Of a stretch of 64,000 nt of DNA, positions 27,130 through 35,500 are shown piece after piece (position 1 is the first letter of the stretch; each line of letters begins with the position of its first letter). The DNA lies in assembly GCA_964512995.1 (NCBI GenBank), contig CAZELM010000008.1, forward strand, positions 62,001 to 126,000, in the 5' to 3' direction. Under the pieces are notes generated by a model, which saw only the letters and a list, made by a program, of their open reading frames with translations, did no database searches and was not told where the DNA came from. This DNA is from CAZELM01 sp964512995 (lineage in GTDB: Bacteria > CSSED10-310). The position numbers were made by a program, and so were the translations under genes.

Positions 27130-28679
27130 TATACACGCTCCTTTCCCGTTTTTTTCCATGCATAAGCGGTAAGCATCATCATGCCTGTCCAGAGCACCAG
27201 TATCATCAATCGCGTTCCCCATATGTAAGGTATGTTTTCTGGTAATGCATTTTTCATGAGAAACATGGTATCGAAGTTTTGATAGAGAAATGTTCCAAGA
27301 AGGACCAGGAGAAACAACGGTGAGACATACTTCATGATAAACCGGTAGATACGCGGAATACGAATTCTGGCGCCATGGTGCATTTCCTTCCATGCGTTGT
27401 CGATCCCATACACCCAGATGAAAAGTATGATCTCAATTGTGCCGAACAGCACCAGAAAGAATGTGCCTCCCCAAAAGTCCAGTTCGTCCAGAATCCCCTT
27501 ACTCAAACCAAAAATCGCAGCATGTGAGAAAATGAATGCCAGAATGCCTAATATCACCACGGCTTTTTGCCGGCTGATTCCAAATTCATCTTCAAAAAAT
27601 GCCATAAATGGCTGGATGAGTGATACTGAGGAGGTGATTCCGGCAATGAACAACAAAAGAAACCATAGACCAGAAAACAGGGCTCCGAGTGGAAGTTTCA
27701 TGAAAATCAACGGCATCGTGACAAATCCGATGTTAAATGTCCCGCTTTGAGCGATTTCCAGAGCACCTGCTCCACCAAAAAATATAAAAGCAGCGGGAAT
27801 CACGATCGATCCACCCAGAATCACCTCACAAAATTCATTGGTCGATGCTGCTGTCAATCCGGATAACACGACATCATCATTTCTTTTCAGATAGCTGGCA
27901 TAGGTCAGGATCACACCAATTCCGACAGACAATGTGAAAAAGATCTGTCCAGCGGCTTCCAACCAGACTTTCGAATCCAGCAACTTGGTAAAATCAGGAT
28001 TCCATACAAATCCCAAACCATTCAACACCGATAATTCCGGTCGTGCCGGATCCGGTGCCCCCAAGGTAAACACCCGAATGGTTAAAAATACTCCGATAAT
28101 GACCAGAATCGGCATCCCATATCGTGACAATTTTTCTATACCACCTTGTATTCCGCGATAGATGAAATAAAAGTTTGTCAGAAATGTGATGACAAAAAAG
28201 AGATATGCCGGTCCGATACTCTGAAAAAACTCATTGGAAACAAGCCCTTGATACCCCTGGAGAAATGCCTTCATTGATTCCTGGTCGGTTGCACGGAACA
28301 GATGCCCGGATAATGAATAATACGCATATCCCAATGTCCAGGATTCGATGAATACATAATAAATCAGAATGATGAACGGACCCAATATTCCGATAGTTCC
28401 AAGATATTTTGTAAAACTGTTCTTGGAGATGGCATCGAACATGCCTGGAGCCGTGCCATGACCGCGTGCTCCTCCCAATCTGCCCAAAGACCATTCAATC
28501 CACATCAGGGGGATTCCGAGGAGTATGAACGCGATGAAATAGGGTATCATGAATGCCCCCCCACCGTTCAGTGTCGCTTTGGCCGGGAATCGTAAGAAAT
28601 TACCCAGCCCCACCGCACTTCCGGCAACCGCGAGAATAATACCCAGTCTGGATCCCCAATGTTCACGATTTCTGCCCAT
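27129..28679 (-). CDS. Sodium-dependent transporter of the neurotransmitter:sodium symporter family
   Basis: The protein is 516 residues with about 12 transmembrane helices. NSS signatures are present: HWGSRLGIILAVAGSAVGLG and NFLRFPAKATLNGGGAFMIP in TM1, IPLMWIEWSLGRLGG, and AAGQIFFTLSVGIGVILTYA in TM6. The start at 28679 is preceded by AGGAGGG at good spacing, six codons inside the longest frame. It probably imports amino acids by sodium symport. The small-subunit gene follows with a one-base overlap, as in MetP-MetS pairs; the substrate cannot be read from sequence. Confidence 0.93.
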   Translation of the reverse strand: MGRNREHWGSRLGIILAVAGSAVGLGNFLRFPAKATLNGGGAFMIPYFIAFILLGIPLMWIEWSLGRLGGARGHGTAPGMFDAISKNSFTKYLGTIGILGPFIILIYYVFIESWTLGYAYYSLSGHLFRATDQESMKAFLQGYQGLVSNEFFQSIGPAYLFFVITFLTNFYFIYRGIQGGIEKLSRYGMPILVIIGVFLTIRVFTLGAPDPARPELSVLNGLGFVWNPDFTKLLDSKVWLEAAGQIFFTLSVGIGVILTYASYLKRNDDVVLSGLTAASTNEFCEVILGGSIVIPAAFIFFGGAGALEIAQSGTFNIGFVTMPLIFMKLPLGALFSGLWFLLLFIAGITSSVSLIQPFMAFFEDEFGISRQKAVVILGILAFIFSHAAIFGLSKGILDELDFWGGTFFLVLFGTIEIILFIWVYGIDNAWKEMHHGARIRIPRIYRFIMKYVSPLFLLVLLGTFLYQNFDTMFLMKNALPENIPYIWGTRLMILVLWTGMMMLTAYAWKKTGKERV

Positions 28680-28851
28680 GTAAACCCTCCTGTTCATACG
28701 GATTCTGATGATTCAAAATAGACGAAAACATTGGTATCTTCAAGTAGTAGCTCTATCAGAATCCCACGCTGGTTTTGAATTGTTTCACAGAAGACGAATC
28801 GATAACCGGCCGATTGAATTCGTTTCATCCGTTGTGTTATAACCCATTCCG

Positions 28852-30192
28852 ATGAAATGGACTGTTTTGCTGCTGATCGCATTTTTTTTCATAACCGCCT
28901 GTGAAAAGTCTCCTTCCGGATTGCTATCCCGGAATAAGCAGGATTTTTCTGAGTGCAATCTCCTGATGATTTCACTCGATACACTGCGTCAGGACCGGCT
29001 CGGTGCGTTCGGGTGCAGCCGTCCAACATCTCCATTTTTGGATACACTTCAACGGGATTCCATGATCTGTGCGGATGTGCTGGCGCAGAGTCCTTCGACG
29101 GTCCGATCGCACCGGTCGGTGTTTACTTCTCAATATGTCTATCGGCAGATCCCCCAGTTCCCTGCTCCGAATGAGACCCTTGCCGGCCTGTTATCCGATT
29201 TGGGAATGCGGACGGCAGGATTCGTGGATGGGGGACTGATGCACCGTAATTTCGGGAACCATGCTGGATTTCAGGAATACGATGATACGGGTGGCGGATT
29301 GGCTGTCATTCAATCCAAAGCCGTTCAATGGCTGGCCTCTCATCAGGAGGAACGGTTTTTTCTGTTCATGCATACATATGATATTCACTATCCATATACA
29401 CCTCCGAAACCATATTCCGGGATGTTTCTTCCGGAAGGAGCCCCTGGGTTTGATCTGGATGGGAAAGCAGGCCATGAATATTATAACTCCATTCCACTGA
29501 CCTCCTCCGACTATGCCTATATCCTGGGAAGATATGATGGTGGTATTCGGTATGTGGACAGGATGCTCGCGGACCTGTTCCGGGAACTCACCCGGATGAA
29601 CCTGAGACAGCGCACGATTGTGGTTATATTTTCGGATCACGGAGAGAGTCTGGGGGAGCGGCATTATGTCGGTCATAATCAACTGTACGATGTTCAGTTG
29701 AAAGTGCCTCTGTTTTTCTGCCTGCCGGACCAATCGGGGAGAATAATCCCGGGACCGGCTGAAAACGTGGATATCATCCCCACACTGCTCGATCTGTTCC
29801 ACATCCCATGCAGACCGGAGATGCAGGGAAAGAGCTTGGTTTCACCGATGTTCGACGGAATGGTATTGCCGAATATCCGGACGCGCATCAGCGAACGGCA
29901 GGATAAATCAGTCAGACAGGATGAGGAATGGAAGCTGATTATCCGAGACATTCCGGAACACGATGAATTGTATCATGTAACGGATGATCCGGAAGAAGTG
30001 ACCAACCAGCTGTCTGCGTATCCTGCCATTGCGGAGCAGCTTCGTTCCGCCTATGGGACCATGACACAGCAAACACCGGACCAGATCCGGGCAAAATCAT
30101 CCCAGACGATGATCCATGTTCCGCTGATGCAACAGGGGAGTTCGGAAAGCAAACTGCTGGACCAGTTGAAAACATTGGGTTATATGGAATGA
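28852..30192 (+). CDS. Sulfatase-family lipoprotein
   Basis: The protein is 446 residues. A lipoprotein signal peptide with lipobox FITAC places the mature N-terminal Cys at residue 16. The alkaline-phosphatase-fold sulfatase core follows: LLMISLDTLRQDRLGAFG (metal Asp), SPSTVRSHRSVFTS (active-site region), DIHYPYTPPKPY and VIFSDHGESLGER (metal ligands). The C/S-x-P-x-R formylglycine motif is replaced by a S-P-S-T-x-x-S-H form, so it is probably a Ser-type sulfatase or a phosphoester-transferring relative. It is membrane-anchored on the periplasmic side. It is divergent from the NSS transporter gene. No strong ribosome-binding site is seen. Confidence 0.85.
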   Translation: MKWTVLLLIAFFFITACEKSPSGLLSRNKQDFSECNLLMISLDTLRQDRLGAFGCSRPTSPFLDTLQRDSMICADVLAQSPSTVRSHRSVFTSQYVYRQIPQFPAPNETLAGLLSDLGMRTAGFVDGGLMHRNFGNHAGFQEYDDTGGGLAVIQSKAVQWLASHQEERFFLFMHTYDIHYPYTPPKPYSGMFLPEGAPGFDLDGKAGHEYYNSIPLTSSDYAYILGRYDGGIRYVDRMLADLFRELTRMNLRQRTIVVIFSDHGESLGERHYVGHNQLYDVQLKVPLFFCLPDQSGRIIPGPAENVDIIPTLLDLFHIPCRPEMQGKSLVSPMFDGMVLPNIRTRISERQDKSVRQDEEWKLIIRDIPEHDELYHVTDDPEEVTNQLSAYPAIAEQLRSAYGTMTQQTPDQIRAKSSQTMIHVPLMQQGSSESKLLDQLKTLGYME

Positions 30193-30282
30193 CTGTGAAT
30201 TCTCGATGTCATATCCTCTGTGCCGCCCCCCGAGGAGATCCGCCCTCCGGCCTGATCGTCACTTCGTACCGGCGATGAGTGA

Positions 30283-31578
30283 TTAATCCCTTTTCCGGTA
30301 ATATAAATATTCTGCGGTTTCGCCAAGTTTATAGTCGGTTTTGTCGTCATCATCGACCCATAGCACGGCGGCTGCGTAGCCAACTGCGGATTGCGTGGCT
30401 TCCTCGTGCCATAACTCGTAATTCAGGATGTGACCTCGAAGATTGGTGCATATTTCCAGGAGCGTGGAAAGGGCCGATAATCCACAGACATGGAACTGGT
30501 CTCGAGCTCTGCGTGCTTCTCTCCAGAATTTCTGGATATTCCCTTCCGACAGTGCCTGTAGCAGCAAGTGATCATGCTCCCGGGTACGATCTTCGGACTG
30601 GTGCGCTGGTAAGTCATCTCCGAATTTCCTGCCGGTATGTGACAGGTCAACGCCGACGACAATCAATGTTCCCGGATCCTGTGCGATGGTACTGAGGCCG
30701 CCCAGGAATCCGGAGATCTGCAGAAAATCGGCCGGCCGGTAGACCTGATCGAGAAAACTGGAGAATGCTCCACAAAGAACAGGGATACAGGGGACATCCC
30801 GATCTCCCAGAATGTATCGGATGAACAGGCTCTGAAATTCCAGGGAATGTTCGGTTTTATGAGCGAAATCGTCAGCCGCCAAAGCGCCTCCCATCAACGA
30901 TTTGAGATACGATACACTCGCCCGGTCATTTCGAAGGATTCCAAGAGGTGTCTCGTAGTCTTTGGTGCTGATCGAGAAATAGGATTGACTCAGATGATGG
31001 CCGGTGCCGAGCAGCAGGATACGCTGAACATCCTGTTCTGGCCAGCAATTATACGCTTTGCCATACTCCATGGAGCCAATCCGGATGTCGATATGGGGAG
31101 CGACAATGGCTTTGATTGTGTGCGATTTGAGATCCCCGAGATCCTGAAATGCACCTAACTGCATAATCCGGCCGATATACTTCCGGAGTTCATCTGGATT
31201 ATCCGGATAACTTTTGCCGGCAAATGCGGCAGGCCGGACCGGGGAATCGCTGAATCCACGGATGATATCCTGTTTGCGAATCTGAAATTGAGGGGTATTC
31301 AGAAGATACAGCTCGTCGAATTGATGAATCAGAGACCGGATTTCTTCCTGGGAGATAAAAGAGCCGCCCTGCATCCGGATCAGATTGAACTGCAATTCTT
31401 CCATGTTCATGGATTGATTGAGTGTTAACAGGATCATCATGTATTCTTTTCGGAGAACAATCCCGTTTGGAACCAATCCGAGGTGATCCTGAATGGCATA
31501 TGCATTTTCACCCTGATAACGGATGGAATCAATTTGTAGATCGGTTCGGAGTTTCGGGACCGATGTGCTTGAATTCAT
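30283..31578 (-). CDS. amrB: AmmeMemoRadiSam system protein B (Memo-like)
   Basis: The protein is 431 residues. The C-terminal 280 residues match the Memo/AmmeMemoRadiSam B family: VRPAAFAGKSYPDNPDELRK, IKAIVAPHIDIRIGS, ILLLGTGHHLS, DDFAHKTEHSLEFQSLFIRY and LIVVGVDLSHTGRKFGDD. The first 130 residues form an additional domain resembling a winged-helix or PqqD-like module (YAIQDHLGLVPNGIVLRKEY, LNQSMNMEELQFNLIRMQGG). Family members often occur with AMMECR1 and radical SAM partners, which are not next to this gene. The function is unknown, with redox or metal-linked chemistry suspected. Confidence 0.85.
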   Translation of the reverse strand: MNSSTSVPKLRTDLQIDSIRYQGENAYAIQDHLGLVPNGIVLRKEYMMILLTLNQSMNMEELQFNLIRMQGGSFISQEEIRSLIHQFDELYLLNTPQFQIRKQDIIRGFSDSPVRPAAFAGKSYPDNPDELRKYIGRIMQLGAFQDLGDLKSHTIKAIVAPHIDIRIGSMEYGKAYNCWPEQDVQRILLLGTGHHLSQSYFSISTKDYETPLGILRNDRASVSYLKSLMGGALAADDFAHKTEHSLEFQSLFIRYILGDRDVPCIPVLCGAFSSFLDQVYRPADFLQISGFLGGLSTIAQDPGTLIVVGVDLSHTGRKFGDDLPAHQSEDRTREHDHLLLQALSEGNIQKFWREARRARDQFHVCGLSALSTLLEICTNLRGHILNYELWHEEATQSAVGYAAAVLWVDDDDKTDYKLGETAEYLYYRKRD

Positions 31579-31868
31579 AAGGTTACCATGTTGTTCTCAC
31601 ATGGCTTCGCGATGAATTGCGAGAGCCGGGAGAAGCCGGAAGTAATTGTGCCATCTCCAATATCCACTCGGTTAGAAATGGCTATCCGGATGGTGGAGGT
31701 GGATTGAAACAACATCCAGTGTGACTGCACAAAAGGCATCACAACAGGCAGAGCACCCGGTGTAGCGTGGGGTCGCTTCCGGATGCTCTGCATGCATCTG
31801 GATGAAACAGCCCGTCGATCAACTGCAGATACCCGCCTGGATCACGCAGGATGGATTCCCGTTTTGTT

Positions 31869-33530
31869 TTATTTACCCGGACACTGGGCACGTACTGCAG
31901 GGTCAATATTTTTACCTTGATAGGCCTTGTCGAAATGGGCACTGAATTCCGCTGCCAGCTTGTCGGCTCTGGCTTCGAATGCCTTTTTGTCCTGCCATGT
32001 ATTTTGAGGCATCAGGATTTCCGATTGGTCAATACCTAAGCAGGTCTGGGGTATGGAAAGATGGAACCGTTTATCTTCGACATATCCCACATTGTCCAGC
32101 AGACCATTCATGGCAGCATCGACCAGTTTACGTGTCACATTGATATCCATGCGTTTTCCGATGCCGTATGGACCACCGCTCCATCCTGTATTGATAAGAA
32201 ACACGCGAGTATTGTGCTTTTTCATGCGTTCACCCAGCATTCGAGCGTAAACATCTGGATTTCTCGGCATGAACGGCTCCCCGAAAAATCGGGAAAAAGT
32301 TGTTTTCGGCTCAACAACACCGGTTTCAGTCCCGGCTAATTTGCTGGTATACCCCATCAGGAACCACAACATCGCCTGCTCTGCGTTCAATCGTGCAACC
32401 GGTGGAATGACGCCATTGGCATCTGCCGTGAGAAACAGGATCGTCTGAGGATGAGCACCAGTGGAGGATGGTTTGATGTTGCTGAGGTAGCGTAATGGGT
32501 ATGATCCCCGGGAGTTCGGTGTGAGCCGGTCATCAAACAAGTCGAACTGACCATCTGGATAAACCATCGCATTTTCGATGATTACGCCATGATTTAAAGC
32601 GTCATCCTGATGGAAGCAGGCGTTGTGGATTTCCGGTTCTTTCTGTGGATTCAAATCGATCAGCTTGGCATAACATCCATTTTCGAAATTGGAGATGCCA
32701 TTATCAGACCATGCATGCTCGTCATCCCCCAGCAAGGCTCTGTCCGGAACCGCAGACAATGTTGTTTTGCCGGTGCCGGATAATCCGAGTAACAGGGCGA
32801 TATTCCCGTCCGGGCCTTCATTCGCGGAGCAGTGCAGAGGGAGGATATTTTCCGCGGGCAGATAGTAATTCATCACAGTAAAGACCAGCTTCTTGACACT
32901 TCCGCAATAGGCTGAACCATATACGATCCCCAGTCGCCGGTCGAAATCCACAGCAATCGCCATATTGGTGGTCTTTCCCGTTTTGGGGTCGATCCGCAGG
33001 CAGCCCGCATACCGTTCCGGATTCAGTTTGTGGTGCGGGAGCGCCAGCAGGGTGAATCCTCGGTTGGCAAACACGCTCCGCTGAATATCTTCTGGTATGG
33101 GTCTGAACATGTTATCCGTGAAGAGTGCACCGAGAGCCGAGGTCGTAACGGTCCGGATAGGCAATGCCAGCAATGAATCCGCTCCCACAACCCGGTTGGT
33201 GACATAGAGTTTATCCTGTTGTTCGAGATTTTTCAGTGCATCCTCAAAGAGCATGTTAAAGGTTTCGGGTGTAATCGGGATATTGTTCGGAGAATCCCAG
33301 TCGATATTCGCCTCACTCTCCGGACGACGTACTGCCACGGTATCCTTGGGGCTTCGACCGGTGGATTCGGGTTTGGTCCATGTGGCCAGACAACCACAAG
33401 CTGCTGCAATCGCTTCCCGCCGATCCAGAGATTCCTGAATCATCACTTTTCGATCCGGATCGATTAAAATATGTTTATGGCGATCTATCAAGTGTAACAC
33501 CGCATTTAATTTCTCTAATCCCATCATCAT
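31869..33530 (-). CDS. pckA: Phosphoenolpyruvate carboxykinase (ATP)
   Basis: The protein is 553 residues. It interconverts oxaloacetate plus ATP with phosphoenolpyruvate plus CO2. Motifs are YAGCLRIDPKTGKTTNMAI, YGSAYCGSVKKLVF, P-loop GLSGTGKTTLSAVPDRALLG, GDDEHAWSDNGISNFENGCY, and INTGWSGGPYGIGKRMDI. AAGGAG five bases upstream fixes the first of three tandem ATG codons as start. It is a monocistronic-looking gene downstream of the Zorya-like operon. It serves gluconeogenesis or anaplerosis. Confidence 0.97.
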   Translation of the reverse strand: MMMGLEKLNAVLHLIDRHKHILIDPDRKVMIQESLDRREAIAAACGCLATWTKPESTGRSPKDTVAVRRPESEANIDWDSPNNIPITPETFNMLFEDALKNLEQQDKLYVTNRVVGADSLLALPIRTVTTSALGALFTDNMFRPIPEDIQRSVFANRGFTLLALPHHKLNPERYAGCLRIDPKTGKTTNMAIAVDFDRRLGIVYGSAYCGSVKKLVFTVMNYYLPAENILPLHCSANEGPDGNIALLLGLSGTGKTTLSAVPDRALLGDDEHAWSDNGISNFENGCYAKLIDLNPQKEPEIHNACFHQDDALNHGVIIENAMVYPDGQFDLFDDRLTPNSRGSYPLRYLSNIKPSSTGAHPQTILFLTADANGVIPPVARLNAEQAMLWFLMGYTSKLAGTETGVVEPKTTFSRFFGEPFMPRNPDVYARMLGERMKKHNTRVFLINTGWSGGPYGIGKRMDINVTRKLVDAAMNGLLDNVGYVEDKRFHLSIPQTCLGIDQSEILMPQNTWQDKKAFEARADKLAAEFSAHFDKAYQGKNIDPAVRAQCPGK

Positions 33531-33686
33531 GTCATCTCCTTATATAACCTCACAAGCATCACGATCCTGTGAGGAACTGATTATAGATCCCGAAGCAAAA
33601 AAAGCAATCGAAAGAATCGGGGGACGAATCGAAAATAAGGAGTATGATCGGGAAAACCGGACAAATCGAATCCGCTTTGAACCCCT

Positions 33687-34724
33687 TTACCACCGTCTGA
33701 ATTGCCGCGTCCAGCGATGCATGACGAGATGGAGATCTTCCGGAATCCCATCCCACCCGGGATTCCCCTTCTGAGGCTCTCCCCAATGTCTGAGAATGAA
33801 TGTCTTTAATTTCTCTCTCTGCGGATGGGAAAGATGGTAATCTCCTTTTTTAACCGGGGATAAGAGCCGTGTGATCGTTTGTTTTCCCAGGTCCGGAAAC
33901 CGCAACGCGTCTGGTTCAGGTTCCAGCAGTTCATACAGATGATCCCACCGCTCATCCGGCAAAGTCTGGTTCGTCAGATGATGGGAGTGAACCATCAGCA
34001 GGCTTCGGGTCACTCTCTGAATCAAGGCGGAGTGGACCAGATAATGCCGGAATCCGTTCTGTTCAAAGAACTGCATGTAAGATCCATTGTCTTTCCACAT
34101 CAATGACGCGATGGTATCCGGACCATCCAGTTCCAAAAGATGAAATTGCTCACAGCGCGCTGCCCATCTTCGAATGCCTGCCAAATACGGATATTGGGTA
34201 AATATGCCACGCAATGTCTGACCGATCGGGTCGAAGATGGGGGAGTCGATGGGATAGACCATGAGATAGTTTTTGAGCAAAATGACGGTTCCCGGACTGA
34301 TGCATCTGGATTGTATGATGTTCATACTGTGATCCAGGAGCGATGGATCGTTGGCCAGCCACCGGGTCGGCTGCACCCATGGAAACAGCAGCACCCATGG
34401 CAGCCGCGCCAGAATCTGGCTGTCCAGATGGTCGAGAGTCCCTGATTCGGTCCATGCCCGCTGGATGGTTTCATACAATCGATTCAGATGATCGAGTGGC
34501 GGGATCCGGTCACTGGTCCCCAATGGAATCTGCATCAGATACTGGCTCATCGCCTGGAGTTCAACCGGTTTCCGGGTCCGCAATGATGAATCAACCGTGA
34601 TATCATGTTTCAGAAATATCGACAGAGCCGTCTGTAAATGACCGGGTGATTCCGGATCGGATTCCGAACGCGGTATTGAACCCGTTTGATTCATTGCGGA
34701 ATCGGGAACGTCATGAGTGATCAT
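33687..34724 (-). CDS. Third protein of a ZorAB-like operon, possibly ZorC-related
   Basis: The protein is 345 residues with no signal peptide or membrane helix. It is mostly helical, with Trp/Pro-rich segments (LARLPWVLLFPWVQPTRW). The last 45 residues, with SHPQREKLKTFILRHWGEPQ, then NPGWDGIPEDLHLVMHRW, recall from memory the DPR...NPG-x-W-x-G-V...RW stretch preceding the EH-signature part of ZorC-type proteins. The EH-signature domain itself is not visible and the protein stops right there. The ATG at 34724 overlaps the zorB-like gene by 14 bases, so it belongs to that operon. It has no nuclease, helicase or HNH motif that I can see. The family resemblance is weak and uncertain; the operon membership is firm. 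Confidence 0.5.
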   Translation of the reverse strand: MITHDVPDSAMNQTGSIPRSESDPESPGHLQTALSIFLKHDITVDSSLRTRKPVELQAMSQYLMQIPLGTSDRIPPLDHLNRLYETIQRAWTESGTLDHLDSQILARLPWVLLFPWVQPTRWLANDPSLLDHSMNIIQSRCISPGTVILLKNYLMVYPIDSPIFDPIGQTLRGIFTQYPYLAGIRRWAARCEQFHLLELDGPDTIASLMWKDNGSYMQFFEQNGFRHYLVHSALIQRVTRSLLMVHSHHLTNQTLPDERWDHLYELLEPEPDALRFPDLGKQTITRLLSPVKKGDYHLSHPQREKLKTFILRHWGEPQKGNPGWDGIPEDLHLVMHRWTRQFRRW

Positions 34725-35496
34725 GCGGTATCTCGTCTGTATTCCCCGGAAGAGCCATGATAAACCGGATATCGATCCGCCGATTCAGCATCCGGTTTTC
34801 CTCCGAATCATTCGGTCTGACCGGCCGGGTATCTGCATATCCGCTGAATCCGAACAGAGGCTGCCCTTTTTTGTTCAGCAACCCCTGAAGATCCGGTCGT
34901 GTTTCCGTCAGTATCTGGAAGGTGTGAATCGCCCGGGATGCGGATAACTCCCAGTTGCTTTTGAATAACTGGGAGTTCCGGATTGGACGGTCATCGGTAT
35001 GACCCTCGATGAACACAGCATCGAGAATCGCTCGGAAAGGGTTGATGCGATCGATATCCTCCACCGGCAATCCGGTATTGGCGGCATAATAGGGCAGGAT
35101 ATGCCCCAGAATGGCAGCCAGTTTCCCCAACGCGGCATACCCCCCGGGATTGAACTCGTCCGATCCGGACTCGAACAATATCGCTTCCGGGAGGTGCAGC
35201 ACGCCGTTCCGGGGATCGATCTCAACATGAATGTGTTCCTCCCGGAGCCGTTCTTCCAGATAACGTAACAGATCATTCCTCGCCTGATCGGTATTCTTCA
35301 GCTTGTCAATTTCGGTTTGCTTCTCCACAACTTTGGATTCGAATAACTCTTCCTGATGAGCAAGGCTCAATGAAAACACAGTGATCGTCAGAATGAACAG
35401 AAAAAGCAGTCCTGCCATCAGATCGCTGACGGAAGAGAGATAATTGGGAGCGGATTCAGCGGTTTCATCGGGCGTGATCGGTTGCATCCAGCGCAT
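34711..35496 (-). CDS. zorB: ZorB-like OmpA/MotB-domain membrane protein
   Basis: The protein is 261 residues. One N-terminal transmembrane helix (YLSSVSDLMAGLLFLFILTI) carries the conserved Asp typical of the MotB/ZorB proton path. A helical linker (ESKVVEKQTEIDKLKN) and a periplasmic OmpA-type peptidoglycan-binding domain follow (FIEGHTDDRPIRNSQLFKSN, then ELSASRAI, then NRMLNRRIDIRFIM). The start at 35496 lies four bases after the zorA-like stop, with GAGGAT six bases upstream. Together with the preceding MotA-like protein this forms a stator-type complex, as in Zorya anti-phage systems. The general MotB/OmpA class is certain; the Zorya assignment rests on the long-tailed partner. Confidence 0.8.
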   Translation of the reverse strand: MRWMQPITPDETAESAPNYLSSVSDLMAGLLFLFILTITVFSLSLAHQEELFESKVVEKQTEIDKLKNTDQARNDLLRYLEERLREEHIHVEIDPRNGVLHLPEAILFESGSDEFNPGGYAALGKLAAILGHILPYYAANTGLPVEDIDRINPFRAILDAVFIEGHTDDRPIRNSQLFKSNWELSASRAIHTFQILTETRPDLQGLLNKKGQPLFGFSGYADTRPVRPNDSEENRMLNRRIDIRFIMALPGNTDEIPHDHS

Positions 35497-35500
35497 GGAT

